Source: Actinobacteria bacterium UBA6100
GTDB lineage: Bacteria; Actinomycetota; Coriobacteriia; Anaerosomatales; Anaerosomataceae
DNA: 64,000 nt
Assembly: GCA_002423585.1 (NCBI GenBank)
Contig: DIWS01000015.1
Coordinates: 1-64,000 of the forward strand
Direction of reading: 5' to 3'
Shown: piece by piece, positions 15,842-24,496 of the stretch
Position numbering within the stretch: position 1 is the first letter of the stretch
How the letters are laid out: the number at the start of each line of letters is the position of its first letter
Notes under the pieces: generated by a model
Database searches by the model: none
Told to the model about the DNA's origin: nothing
What the model saw: the letters and a program-made list of their open reading frames with translations, nothing else
Made by a program: the position numbers and the translations under genes

Positions 15842-17093
15842 CCATGCCGGGCACCATCATGCCTCCGCCGCTTGCCGCGCCGGTTGACGCCGCATCATCA
15901 GTGCTGTCCACGGTCTGGGTCACCACCATCTCACCTTCGGCCAGACCGGAAAGGACCTGCGTCTGCGTGGCGCTTGCCAGTCCCGTCTCCACCGCCACCT
16001 GCCGTGGCTCCGTGGCCCCCGCGTCCATCACGAGCACGTAGTAGCCGCCATCGCCATCGGACTGCACCGCGGAGTTGGGGATGATGAGCGCACCCTTAGC
16101 CACATCGGTCACGATCGTCGCGGCCGCGGACATGCCCGAGCGCAGCGCGGGGTCGGCCACATCGACCGAGAGCCAAACGTCGAAGGTGACGACGCCCGAG
16201 GAGTTCGAGCCGGTCTCGGAGATCTCGTACACCTTGCCGGTGGCGGTGAGGTCGGGGAAGGCGTCGAACTCGATGTCCGCACGCTGGCCGACCTCAAGCG
16301 AGGGCAGATCGACCTCGTTCACGGTGAGGTGGACGGCAAGCGGCTGTTCGGGCGCGAGCGTGACGGGTGCGTCCGAGGACGTGGCGGTCGTCGCAGAGGT
16401 GCTCATGCCCGCCGAGGCCGCCGAGCTCGAGCTGTCCGACCCCCCGCTCGCGGACACGGCGTCGCCCACAGCGATGTCGAGCGAATACACGACACCGCCC
16501 ACCGGGGCGGTCACCACGAGATCATCCTCGGCAGCCACCGCCTCGTCGTAGGCGAGCTGTGCGGTCGTGCGCTGTGCGCTCGCCGAGCTGAGGCCGGCTT
16601 TTGCGACGGTCACGTCGCCCTGGGCGGCAGCCACCTCGGCCGCGGTGACCGTCGGGGTGGGCTCGGCGCTGCGTGCCTGCAGGGTGGTGAGCGTGTTCTG
16701 CGTCTTCGTTATCTGGAGTTGTGCTTGCGCGATACTCTGCTCGGTCTGTCTGAGCGTGGCGAGCGCCTTGGCGGTGTTCGCCTCGGCCGTGGCTTCTTGG
16801 AGTGTGAACAGCACATCACCGGTTGCGACTACCGATCCCTCGGCCACCGCGATGCTCGCCACGGTGCCTGAGATGGCGGGATAGACCTCGGTGGTGCCGT
16901 CCACCTCGAGGTTGCCGGTGCCCGCGACCGTGACCGAGATGGTCCCCAGCGCGGCGGCCTCGGTCTCGTACGTCACCGCCGCCACGGTCGCATCGGCGCC
17001 GCGCCATAGCACGAACGCTGTGCCGGCGACCGCCACCAGCACTCCCGCGGCTATCCAGCCGCGGTACCGCCTGATCCCACGTGATGCTGACAT
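15822..17093 (-). CDS. MacA-like efflux adaptor (HlyD/RND-type membrane fusion protein)
   Basis: A 423-residue adaptor: N-terminal membrane helix (about 11-28), biotinyl-lipoyl-like half-motifs (ISGTVASIAVAEGSVVATGDVL and VVTAPVGGVVYSLDIAVGDAV), an alpha-helical hairpin between them, a beta barrel, and a membrane-proximal domain near the C-terminus. A Ser/Ala-rich insert (about 225-245) follows the second lipoyl motif. The last residues are Gly/Met-rich. It is first in the operon. In a monoderm such adaptors work without an outer-membrane channel, and none is encoded nearby. Confidence 0.9.
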   Translation of the reverse strand: MSASRGIRRYRGWIAAGVLVAVAGTAFVLWRGADATVAAVTYETEAAALGTISVTVAGTGNLEVDGTTEVYPAISGTVASIAVAEGSVVATGDVLFTLQEATAEANTAKALATLRQTEQSIAQAQLQITKTQNTLTTLQARSAEPTPTVTAAEVAAAQGDVTVAKAGLSSASAQRTTAQLAYDEAVAAEDDLVVTAPVGGVVYSLDIAVGDAVSASGGSDSSSSAASAGMSTSATTATSSDAPVTLAPEQPLAVHLTVNEVDLPSLEVGQRADIEFDAFPDLTATGKVYEISETGSNSSGVVTFDVWLSVDVADPALRSGMSAAATIVTDVAKGALIIPNSAVQSDGDGGYYVLVMDAGATEPRQVAVETGLASATQTQVLSGLAEGEMVVTQTVDSTDDAASTGAASGGGMMVPGMGGGFRE

Positions 17094-17262
17094 CCCGCCC
17101 TCTTCTCGAACGACTGTGCTTCGTCACCGAGGCTAGGACTGCGACGTGCGGTGTCTGTCGGGGGGATGTGGGGATACTGTGGAGGAGTTCGGAGCGCCGG
17201 CGTCGCGCTAGACTGTGCACGTGCGGGCCGACGAGACGAGGTGGGCGGTGCGAGGGAGACGA

Positions 17263-18048
17263 GTGTCAGGCGCAGACGGGGCGGCTTCGAGGCTCCGGCG
17301 CGCGGCCGGGTGGACGCTTGCGGCGGTGGGGCTCCTGCTCGCGACCGCCGTGGCGGCCTTCCTGGCGTGGGCACTGCCACCGCTCGGCCCGGGCGAGCGC
17401 GCAGTGGCGGCTCTTGAGAGCGGCGACGGCGTCACCGTGACACACACCGACGACGGCTGGGTGTTCCTGCCCGACTCGGGGTGGGGCGTGCCGAAGACCG
17501 GCCTCGTCTTCTACCCCGGCGGGCGCGTCGATCCCCGCTCGTACGCACCGTTCGCGCGTGCTCTCGCCGCAGAAGGACACGCGGTGGTGATCGTGGAGGT
17601 GCCGCTGTCGCTCGCCGTGCTGGAGGTGGGCGCAGCCGATGACGTGATCATCTCCCCGCAGCTGGCTGCCGTCACCCGATGGGCCGTGGGCGGGCACTCG
17701 CTCGGCGGGGCGATGGCCGCGCAGTATCTCGCCGGGGCCGAGCGCGCAGAGCTGGAAGGTCTGCTGCTCCTCGCTTCATATCCGCCGTCGGGGGCCGACC
17801 TGAGTGGGAGCCACGTCTCCGTGACCGACGTGACCGCGACTCTGGATACCGTGCTCGATCGAGAGAGTTGGGTGGCCGGACGCGCACTCCTGCCGGAGAA
17901 CGCGTACCGCGTATCGATCTCGGGAGGCAACCACGCCGGCTTCGGCGACTACGGCGCACAGCCCGGTGACTCGCCGGCCACGTGCACGCCCGAGGAGCAG
18001 CTCCTGCAGGCGGTGCGGGCCGCCGACGAGCTGCTGGATCGCATGTAG
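17263..18048 (+). CDS. Membrane-anchored alpha/beta hydrolase
   Basis: A 261-residue hydrolase with an N-terminal membrane helix (about 17-38) and an extracytoplasmic domain. The nucleophile elbow GGHSLGGAMA carries the serine, and the catalytic histidine is probably in ISGGNHAGFGDYG. The sequence fits the alpha/beta-hydrolase_5 group. GTG at 17263 was chosen because AGGGAG lies 5 nt upstream; a GTG at 17215 would overlap a -10-like TAGACT at 17209-17214. It is a single gene converging on rubrerythrin. The substrate is unknown. Confidence 0.8.
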   Translation: MSGADGAASRLRRAAGWTLAAVGLLLATAVAAFLAWALPPLGPGERAVAALESGDGVTVTHTDDGWVFLPDSGWGVPKTGLVFYPGGRVDPRSYAPFARALAAEGHAVVIVEVPLSLAVLEVGAADDVIISPQLAAVTRWAVGGHSLGGAMAAQYLAGAERAELEGLLLLASYPPSGADLSGSHVSVTDVTATLDTVLDRESWVAGRALLPENAYRVSISGGNHAGFGDYGAQPGDSPATCTPEEQLLQAVRAADELLDRM

Positions 18049-18057
18049 CGACGCGAA

Positions 18058-18092
18058 GCGGCCCGCCGCATGATAGCTCCGCGACGGGCCGC
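18058..18092. terminator. Hairpin between convergent genes
   Basis: A 12-bp stem with one mismatch (GCGGCCCGCCGC at 18058-18069 with GCGACGGGCCGC at 18081-18092) and an 11-nt loop. It lies between the hydrolase and rubrerythrin 3' ends and could serve both. Its 3' side on the plus strand runs into CCGGTCTTT. Confidence 0.6.
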
Positions 18093-18111
18093 CGGTCTTT
18101 GCAGGTGACGT

Positions 18112-18684
18112 CTAGTAGGTCTCGACGAAGATCTCGTAGTGCGCCTGCGGATGTGCGCAGGCGGGGCAGAGCTCGGGTGCCTCGGGGCCCTCATGGATGT
18201 AGCCGCAGTTGCGGCATTTCCAGCGGACGACCGTGTCGCGCTTGAAGACCGTGCCGTTCTCGACGTTGCTGAGCAACTTCCGGTAGCGCGCCTCGTGGGC
18301 CTCCTCGACTTCGGCGATCTCCCGGAACGATGTGGCGATCTTCGGGAAGCCCTCCTCGTCGGCGATCCTCGCGAACTCGGGGTAGAGCTCGCCCCACTCC
18401 TCGTGCTCGCCGTTGGCGGCGGCCAGCAGGTTCTCGGCAGTGGTGCCGATCACGCCTGCCGGGTACATTGCCGTGATCTCGACCATGCCGCCCTCGAGAT
18501 ACTTGAAGAAGACCTTGGCATGCTCCTTCTCGTTCTCGGCGGTCTCCATGAAGATGGCCGCGATCTGCTCGTAGCCTTCCTTCTTGGCAGCGCTTGAGAA
18601 GTACGCGTAGCGCGTGCGGGCCTGGCTCTCGCCGGCGAAGGACTTCAGCAGGTTCTGCTCGGTACGGGTGCCCTTGAGACTCAT
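18112..18684 (-). CDS. Rubrerythrin
   Basis: A 190-residue rubrerythrin that reduces peroxide in anaerobes using a non-haem di-iron site and a rubredoxin-like iron. The ferritin-like domain (about 1-145) carries the expected glutamates (FAGESQARTRY, ETAENEKEHAKVF, GEHEEW, IAEVEEAHEARY). The C-terminal rubredoxin-like part has two CxxC pairs (WKCRNCGYIHEG and LCPACAHP). AGGAG lies about 9 nt before ATG. A -10-like CATAAT (18747-18742, minus) precedes it. It is divergent from the DUF2239 gene across a 211-nt spacer that holds a long inverted repeat. Confidence 0.96.
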   Translation of the reverse strand: MSLKGTRTEQNLLKSFAGESQARTRYAYFSSAAKKEGYEQIAAIFMETAENEKEHAKVFFKYLEGGMVEITAMYPAGVIGTTAENLLAAANGEHEEWGELYPEFARIADEEGFPKIATSFREIAEVEEAHEARYRKLLSNVENGTVFKRDTVVRWKCRNCGYIHEGPEAPELCPACAHPQAHYEIFVETY

Positions 18685-18818
18685 GGAGTTGGCTCCTCTC
18701 GGTCGGGGACGGGACGACCGCCCGTCGGGCGGCTTCGTGTGATTATGCCCCACGTCGACAGCAGGCGGCGTGGCTACCGGCCGAGCGGTCGCTTCGGCGA
18801 GTCGGAAGGTGGCCCATA

Positions 18819-18865
18819 ATTTTATCCGGATGATATTGACACGCGTAATTTCATACGGGTAAAAT
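18819..18865. promoter_or_regulatory. Operator-like inverted repeat over the DUF2239 promoter
   Basis: Two 19-nt arms in inverted orientation (18819-18837 and 18847-18865) match at 16 of 19 positions, with a 9-nt spacer. The left arm reads ATTTTATCCGGATGATATT. A plus-strand promoter is built into it: TTGACA at 18836-18841 and TAAAAT at 18860-18865, 18-nt spacer. This AT-rich island in a 67% GC context is a probable repressor site for the DUF2239 gene and perhaps for the divergent rubrerythrin gene. Confidence 0.7.
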
Positions 18866-18895
18866 TGCATCATTCCATCCAGAGAGGGAGGCACC

Positions 18896-19501
18896 ATGAG
18901 CACCGATCTCACGCGAACGTGCGTCGCATTCGCCGGGAGCCGATGTCTTGAGCGAGGACCGCTCGCGGAGGTGGCGGCGGCCGTCAAGGCCGAGCTCGAC
19001 GCGGGCTCGGATTCCGGGGTCCTGATCTTCGACGACGAGACGAGCGAGCCGGTGGAGGTGGACTTCCGCGGCGATGCGGAAGACGTGCTCGACCGGCTTG
19101 CCGCAGTCACGGTGGCGTCTGAAGGGGCCGAAGCCGCGGTCGCGCGCCGCTCGCCGGGTCGCCCGAAGCTTGGCGTGGTCGCGCGCGAGGTGACGCTCTT
19201 GCCGCGCCACTGGGAGTGGCTTGCCGCGCAGCCGGGCGGCGCCTCGGTGACGCTCCGGAAGCTGGTGGAGGAGGCGCGCAAGAACGGCAGCGGTGACGAC
19301 GCGCGCAGGCGGGCGCAGGAGGCGGCATTCCGCTTCATGAATGCTGTCGCGGGCAACGAGCCGGGATTCGAGGATGCTGTGAGGGCGCTCTACGCGAACG
19401 ACGCAGGGGCATTCGACGAGCGTGTGGCCGGGTGGCCTGACGACGTCCGCGAGCATGCGACGCGGCTGGCGGAGCGGGCGTTCGGGGCAGGCGCGAGCTG
19501 A
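18896..19501 (+). CDS. DUF2239 family protein
   Basis: A 201-residue protein matching DUF2239, a family of unknown function. The family-like block is RPKLGVVAREVTLLPRHWEWLA followed by GGASVTLRKLVEEAR (about residues 87-130), preceded by a beta-rich N-terminal domain (CVAFAGSRCLERGPLAEVAAAVK, VLIFDDETSEPVEVDF). The middle block resembles a nucleic-acid-binding helical motif. It has a GGGAGG site and its own strong promoter with an extended inverted repeat, so expression is probably tightly controlled. Confidence 0.85.
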   Translation: MSTDLTRTCVAFAGSRCLERGPLAEVAAAVKAELDAGSDSGVLIFDDETSEPVEVDFRGDAEDVLDRLAAVTVASEGAEAAVARRSPGRPKLGVVAREVTLLPRHWEWLAAQPGGASVTLRKLVEEARKNGSGDDARRRAQEAAFRFMNAVAGNEPGFEDAVRALYANDAGAFDERVAGWPDDVREHATRLAERAFGAGAS

Positions 19502-19522
19502 TCGGCGCCTGCCCTTCGGCTC

Positions 19523-20476
19523 CTATCCCAGGATCTGCGCGAGATAGGTCGCGGCCTTCTGGCCGCTGTCCGGCGCCACCGCTACCGCGATGCCGCTGAG
19601 CGCCTCGTCGCCGAGGTACTGGAGCGCGCCGGCCAGGATCGCGCCCGCCGACGGCCCCACCATGAGCGACTCCTCACGATAGAGGCGGCGCGTGGCCTCG
19701 TCGGCCATCTCGTCATCGACCCACACGATGTCGTCGATCACCGACATGTCGAGGTTGGCCGGCACTGCCGTCTCCTCCATGTTCTTGAGGCCCGAGATGT
19801 GATGACCCCGGACCGGCTGGACACCGATGGTGCGGATCGTCGGATCCTGCTCCTTGAGGAAGCGGCTAGTGCCCACGAGCGTGCCGCATGTGCCGAAGCC
19901 CGCGAAGAAGTAGCGCACGCACCCCTCCGTCTGCTTCCAGATCTCGGGGCCGGTGGACTCGTAGTGCGCGCGGGCGTTGTCTGCGTTGTCGTACTGGTTG
20001 GGCATCACGTAGCGGTCGGGGTCGCTGTCCCGGATCGCCTGCGCCATGCGGAAGGCGACGTCCATCGGGTGGAGACCCGAGTCGTCATCGGTCGGCGTGA
20101 GACGCACCTCGGCGCCGAACGCGCGCAGGAGAGCAGTCTTCTCGGGAGAGAGCGCGTGGGGAGCAGTGGCGATCATCGGCACGCCGAGCTGCGCGCAGAT
20201 CGCCGCGAGCGCGATCCCGGTGTTGCCGCTTGTGGCCTCCACAAGCGTCCTGCCCTCGAGCTCTCCGCGCTCGGCGAGGCCCTTGAGCAGCCACTTCGCC
20301 GTGCGGTCCTTGATCGAGCCGAAGGGGTTGGTCCACTCGCACTTCACGTAGAGCGACACGTTCGGGTTGGTCTGCATGCGGTCAACGCGTACGAGCGGCG
20401 TGGGATGCGCCGTGTCGCCGCACATGTCGAGCAGGTTGTCGTAGCGCACGAGACGCGGATCGTTGCCGAGTGACAC
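19523..20476 (-). CDS. PLP-dependent cysteine synthase family protein
   Basis: A 317-residue fold-type II PLP enzyme of the O-acetylserine sulfhydrylase/cystathionine beta-synthase group. The PLP lysine lies in NPFGSIKDRTA (about residue 56), the substrate loop in VEATSGNTGIALA, and the phosphate-binding glycine loop in FAGFGTCGTLVG. The GTG start fits GGGAGG 4 nt before it; longer in-frame starts would run into the divergent promoter. Catalytic choice between cysteine synthesis and another beta-replacement cannot be told. It is a single gene, divergent from the CDGSH gene. Confidence 0.88.
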   Translation of the reverse strand: MSLGNDPRLVRYDNLLDMCGDTAHPTPLVRVDRMQTNPNVSLYVKCEWTNPFGSIKDRTAKWLLKGLAERGELEGRTLVEATSGNTGIALAAICAQLGVPMIATAPHALSPEKTALLRAFGAEVRLTPTDDDSGLHPMDVAFRMAQAIRDSDPDRYVMPNQYDNADNARAHYESTGPEIWKQTEGCVRYFFAGFGTCGTLVGTSRFLKEQDPTIRTIGVQPVRGHHISGLKNMEETAVPANLDMSVIDDIVWVDDEMADEATRRLYREESLMVGPSAGAILAGALQYLGDEALSGIAVAVAPDSGQKAATYLAQILG

Positions 20477-20576
20477 ATGGCCTCCCGAGATGGGTGGGGT
20501 CAGTACGCCGAGGATACACGAGCGCCCGCCTGGTATGCTCGCACTGTCGGCTGGCAGACGAGGGAGTGAGCCGGAC

Positions 20577-21242
20577 ATGAACGACGAGAGTCACCAGGGT
20601 CCGTACATCGAGCCGATCGAGGATGGCCCTCTGCGCTATCGTCGCGGTTCCGACCCCGACAGGCAGGGTACCCTCTCGGGTCCCGACCGGACCGATATCC
20701 CCATCCGGGACAGCGCTCTGTTGTGCCGTTGCGGCCGGTCGGAGCGCAAGCCGTTCTGCGACGGGTCGCACGTGGCGTCCGGCTTCTCGAGTGCGAAGAA
20801 GTGGAAGCCCGGCGCCGGCAGGCTGGTGGACCATGTGGGCGCCCGCGTGACCATCCACGATAACCGCGCGTTGTGCGCTCACGTCGAGTACTGCGTCCTC
20901 GAGCTGCCGTCCGTCTTCGACCGCAGCAAGCGCCCGTGGGTCGATCCCGACGGGGCGACTGCCGAGGAGATCATCGCGCTGTGCCGCAAGTGCCCCTCGG
21001 GCGCGCTCAGCTGCACCGTCGACGGTGTGCTCTACCGCGACTACGACGAACGCCCTCCGACGGTGATCGCCTCGGCCGAGGGACCGTACTTCCTGCAGGG
21101 CAGCATAGAGGTTGCCGGCGAGCCCTTCTCGGAGGGCCACTCCACCGAGCACTGCACGCTGTGCCGCTGCGGCGAGTCGAGGAACAAGCCGCTGTGCGAC
21201 GGCAAGCACTGGGACGTGGGTTTCGCGAATCGCGAGGACTAG
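20577..21242 (+). CDS. Double CDGSH iron-sulfur protein with central Fer4_19-like domain
   Basis: A 221-residue protein with three cysteine-rich modules. An N-terminal CDGSH domain has CRCGRSERKPFCDGSH (about 50-65), the mitoNEET-type 2Fe-2S ligand pattern of three Cys and one His. A central domain (about 80-150; LCAHVEYCV, then IIALCRKCPSGALSC) resembles the divergent 4Fe-4S Fer4_19 family. A second CDGSH domain near the C-terminus has CRCGESRNKPLCDGKH. The domain set predicts an electron carrier with two 2Fe-2S clusters and one further cluster. It is followed 1 nt later by a small helical protein gene. Confidence 0.88.
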   Translation: MNDESHQGPYIEPIEDGPLRYRRGSDPDRQGTLSGPDRTDIPIRDSALLCRCGRSERKPFCDGSHVASGFSSAKKWKPGAGRLVDHVGARVTIHDNRALCAHVEYCVLELPSVFDRSKRPWVDPDGATAEEIIALCRKCPSGALSCTVDGVLYRDYDERPPTVIASAEGPYFLQGSIEVAGEPFSEGHSTEHCTLCRCGESRNKPLCDGKHWDVGFANRED

Positions 21243-21243
21243 C

Positions 21244-21645
21244 GTGTACCAGACCGATTGGCTCCTGCGGCAGATCGAGCAGATGGGCGACGTGTTGCGC
21301 CGCCTCATCGCCGCGCTCCGTGAGCAGCGCCCTGACGACGCGATCGCCCTCTCGCGCGAAGCGGTGGAGGAGCTGCTCGATACCGACGCCGAAGTGATCG
21401 ATTCGCTTTCCGGCGAGGGTCTCGTGACGCTGCTGTCCGCCGGCGGCACGCTCGATACCTTCCGGGCGCACATGCTGGCCGAGCTGCTGGTGGCCCGTGC
21501 CGACGCGCTCGGCATGCAGGGCCACGCCGCCGCGGCGTCAACCGAACGCGAGCGCGCATGGATGCTCCTGAGAGCGGTCGCGCCGCTCGCCGAAGGTGCG
21601 GACGAGCGGCGCGTGGCCGAACTTCTGGAGTGGCTCGACAGCTAG
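21244..21645 (+). CDS. Small helical protein, DUF6483-like
   Basis: A 133-residue, all-helical soluble protein beginning VYQTDWLLRQIEQMGDVLRRLIAALRE, similar to the DUF6483 family of unknown function. The GTG start follows the stop of the CDGSH gene by 1 nt, so the two are cotranslated. The stop codon overlaps the end of the convergent P-type ATPase gene by 4 nt. No catalytic residues are visible. Confidence 0.7.
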   Translation: MYQTDWLLRQIEQMGDVLRRLIAALREQRPDDAIALSREAVEELLDTDAEVIDSLSGEGLVTLLSAGGTLDTFRAHMLAELLVARADALGMQGHAAAASTERERAWMLLRAVAPLAEGADERRVAELLEWLDS

Positions 21646-24350
21646 GCGGCAGCGAGCGCCTTCGCATCGATTCGCCGCTTGATGAGCTTCTCGAGCTCGA
21701 CGCCCCAGAACACAACACTCGAGATGGCGAGCGCGACGAGCAGTTCGTCCCACGTGAGCGGCTGGGTCTTGAACACCTTCTCGTTCACGACCGGGATGTA
21801 GATGGTCCCGAGCTGCAGCACGAAGGTGAGCAACACGGCGCCGGCGAGCGGCTTGTTCGAGAGGAAGCCCTGCTTGAAGAACGACTCGCGATCGGAGCGC
21901 ACGGCGAGCACATGGCCCATCTGGCTGAGACACAGGACCGTGAAGACCATCGTCTGCCAGTGACCCTTCGCGTGGTCGATGTACATCGCCTGGGTGAATA
22001 GCGTGGCGGCGCCCATCACGAGGCCGACCCACACCATGTGTAGGCCGAGTCCGTCGGCGAAGATGCTCTCGTTGGGCGCGCGCGGCGGACGGCGCATGAT
22101 GTTCTTCTCGGCGGGCTCGCTCGACAGCGCGAGACCGGGGAGGCCGTCTGTCACCAGGTTGACCCACAGGATGTGGATGGGCAGTAGCGGGATCTGCATG
22201 CCCACGAGCGGGGCCAACAGGATCGTCCAGATCTCGCCGGAGTTAGCGGCCATCGCGTACTTGATGAACTTCCGGATGTTGTCGAAGATGTGGCGGCCTT
22301 CCTTCACGGCGCCCACGATCGACGTGAAGTTGTCGTCGAGAAGCACCATGTCCGAGGCCTCTTTGGCCACGTCTGTGCCGGTGATGCCCATCGCCACGCC
22401 GATGTCTGCCTTGGAGAGTGCGGGCGCGTCGTTCACACCGTCGCCGGTCATGGCCACGTACTCGCCGCGGTCCTGAAGGGCCTGGACGATCTTAAGCTTC
22501 TGCTCGGGAGCGACACGCGCGTACACGCGGATGCCCGCCACGCGACCCTCGAAGTCCTCGAGTGTGAGCGCATCGAGTTCGGTGCCGGTGATCATCTGTT
22601 CCTTGTGGTCCGCGATGCCGAGGCGCTTGGCGATGGCGAGCGCGGTGGCGGGGTGGTCGCCGGTGATCATCACCGGGATGATGCCAGCCGTCTTGCAGGT
22701 GGCGACCGCGTCGCGCGCTTCCTCGCGCGGCGGGTCCACGAGCCCCGCGTAGCCGATCACGGTGAGGTTGCTCTCGAGCTCGGCCATCTCATGGCCGGCG
22801 GGGAGCTCGTCGAGCTTCCGCATGCCGAAGGCGAGTACGCGCAGGCCCTGCTCGGACCACTGCTCGACGAGCGTGGCTGCGGCCGCAGCGTCGAGCGGCA
22901 CCGGCGTGCCGTCGCCGGCGATCGCCCCGGTGGCTCTCTCGACGATCGCTTCGGCGGCACCCTTGGTGAACGACACGTAGCCGCCGTCGGGCAGCTTGTG
23001 CACGGTGGTCATGAGCTTGCGGTCCGAGTCGAACGGCATCTCGGCTGAGCGCGGCATCTCCGCCTCGAGCCCTGCGCGCATGAAACCGGCCTTCTCAGCG
23101 GCCACGTAGAACGCGACCTCGGTCGGGTCGCCCACGAGCGCGTCGGCCTCGCCGCTCACGTCGTTACTGAGCGAGAACGCGTGCGCGAGCCAGTGCCAGC
23201 CTTCGGCGGTCGTGCCATTGGCCTCCAGCGCGCCGGGCTTCGTGTCGCCGGCAGCCACGTGTTCAACGGTCATCTTGTTGATGGTGAGCGTGCCGGTCTT
23301 GTCGGTGCAGATGTAGGTGACCGAGCCGAGTGTCTCTACGGCGGGCAGTTTGCGCACGAGTACGCTCTGTTTGACGAGCCGGCTTGCGCCGAAGGCGAGC
23401 GCGATGGTGGTGATGGCCGGTAGCGCCTCGGGAACAGCGGCCACGGCGAGCGAGACTGCGGTCATGAACATCGTCATGACGTCCTCGCCGCGCAGCAGGC
23501 CGATGGCGAACACGATCGCCGTGAGGCCGATCGCGACGATGCCGAGCGTGCGACCGAAGGAGGCGAGCCGCTTCTGCAGCGGCGTGGTCTGGTCGGTCTT
23601 CGCACCGAGCAGGCCGGCGATCTTGCCCAGCTCGGTGCCGAGACCCACGGCGGTCACCACGCCCACGCCGCGACCGTAGACGACTTGTGTGCCCTTGTAC
23701 GCCATCGAGGTGCGGTCGCCGATCGGTGCGTCGGTCTCCTCGATGGGCCGCGGGTGCTTCTCGGCAGGCAGCGACTCGCCGGTGAGCGCCGCCTCGGCGA
23801 TCTTGAGCGACGCGGCGTCGACGAGTCGCAGATCTGCGGGCACCACGCGCCCGGCATCGAGCAGCACGATGTCGCCCACGGTGAGATCGCTTGCGGGGAT
23901 CTCGAGCACGCGGCCGCCCCGGCGCACCGAGGCCACGGTGCCGGCCATCTCGCGCAGCGCCTCCATGGCACGCTCGGCACGGTACTCCTGGAAGACGCCG
24001 ATGGTGGCGTTCAAGACCACGATCACGAGGATCGCGATCACGTCGGCCCATTCGGGGTGTTCGCCGAGCAGCATGAAGCCTGGGCCGGAGATGAGTGCGG
24101 CGGCGATCAGTAGCAGGATCAAGAAGTCCTTGAACTGCCCCACGATCATCTGGAAGATCGTGTGCTTCTCGCCCTCTGGCAGCTGGTTGGGGCCGATCTC
24201 GGCTAGACGTTCCGCCGCCTCGGCATCGCTCAGACCGTCCGGGGAGGTGCCGAGGCAGCTCAGCACATCGTGCGACTCGAGTGTGCACGCATCGTCGACG
24301 CGGTACTTCGGGTCGAGTTCTGCGGGGACTACGGGAACGGGCTTCGCCAT
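21642..24350 (-). CDS. P-type cation ATPase (P2A-like), probable Mn2+/Ca2+ exporter
   Basis: A 902-residue P2-type ATPase. It has the cation_ATPase_N domain, the actuator TGES loop (AALTGESLPAE), the M4 motif PEALPAITTIALAFG, the phosphorylation site CTDKTGTLTINKMTVEHV, and the hinge MTGDGVNDAPALSKADIGVAMGI. Ten helices are expected with a C-terminal four-helix block. In family terms it is close to SERCA/PMCA-like bacterial pumps such as YoaB. An apparent yybP-ykoY riboswitch in its leader points to Mn2+ as the physiological cargo. ATG with GGAGGAAGC before it fixes the start; the open frame extends upstream through the riboswitch. Confidence 0.93.
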   Translation of the reverse strand: MAKPVPVVPAELDPKYRVDDACTLESHDVLSCLGTSPDGLSDAEAAERLAEIGPNQLPEGEKHTIFQMIVGQFKDFLILLLIAAALISGPGFMLLGEHPEWADVIAILVIVVLNATIGVFQEYRAERAMEALREMAGTVASVRRGGRVLEIPASDLTVGDIVLLDAGRVVPADLRLVDAASLKIAEAALTGESLPAEKHPRPIEETDAPIGDRTSMAYKGTQVVYGRGVGVVTAVGLGTELGKIAGLLGAKTDQTTPLQKRLASFGRTLGIVAIGLTAIVFAIGLLRGEDVMTMFMTAVSLAVAAVPEALPAITTIALAFGASRLVKQSVLVRKLPAVETLGSVTYICTDKTGTLTINKMTVEHVAAGDTKPGALEANGTTAEGWHWLAHAFSLSNDVSGEADALVGDPTEVAFYVAAEKAGFMRAGLEAEMPRSAEMPFDSDRKLMTTVHKLPDGGYVSFTKGAAEAIVERATGAIAGDGTPVPLDAAAAATLVEQWSEQGLRVLAFGMRKLDELPAGHEMAELESNLTVIGYAGLVDPPREEARDAVATCKTAGIIPVMITGDHPATALAIAKRLGIADHKEQMITGTELDALTLEDFEGRVAGIRVYARVAPEQKLKIVQALQDRGEYVAMTGDGVNDAPALSKADIGVAMGITGTDVAKEASDMVLLDDNFTSIVGAVKEGRHIFDNIRKFIKYAMAANSGEIWTILLAPLVGMQIPLLPIHILWVNLVTDGLPGLALSSEPAEKNIMRRPPRAPNESIFADGLGLHMVWVGLVMGAATLFTQAMYIDHAKGHWQTMVFTVLCLSQMGHVLAVRSDRESFFKQGFLSNKPLAGAVLLTFVLQLGTIYIPVVNEKVFKTQPLTWDELLVALAISSVVFWGVELEKLIKRRIDAKALAAA

Positions 24351-24389
24351 GCTTCCTCCTGTGCGTAGCGGGTCAGGACGTGAATCGAT

Positions 24390-24496
24390 CCTGAAGGTCT
24401 CGCACGCGAGGTGTCTCGTGGGCAGGGCCGGGGCGGACGCACCCGTGATGACGGCCTGCCTCCCGGTACGGAACCGGGCAGCTACTCCCCTTCGGG
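24390..24496 (-). promoter_or_regulatory. yybP-ykoY-type manganese riboswitch
   Basis: On the minus strand the leader starts with CCCGAAGG (24496-24489), which pairs with CCTTCAGG (24397-24390) to close P1 with one mismatch. Inside, the class hallmark GGGGAGTAGC follows the 5' arm, a GCCGTCATCACGG segment matches the central conserved GUCGUCA region, and the 3' arm is preceded by GCGAGACC. These are the conserved blocks of the yybP-ykoY class, a Mn2+ sensor known upstream of manganese exporters and P-type ATPases. A -10-like TATCAT lies at 24507-24502. The expression platform would be 24351-24389. Confidence 0.8.

Noticed and set aside
13809..17093. Lipoprotein-release (LolCDE) system
   Set aside because: The adaptor gene and single N-terminal helix plus three C-terminal helices of the permease fit MacAB; the gene set suggests a monoderm cell.
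21642..24350. Start of the P-type ATPase at 24530, giving 962 residues
   Set aside because: The extra 60 residues would be encoded by the riboswitch and have a non-globular composition; ATG at 24350 has a strong ribosome site.
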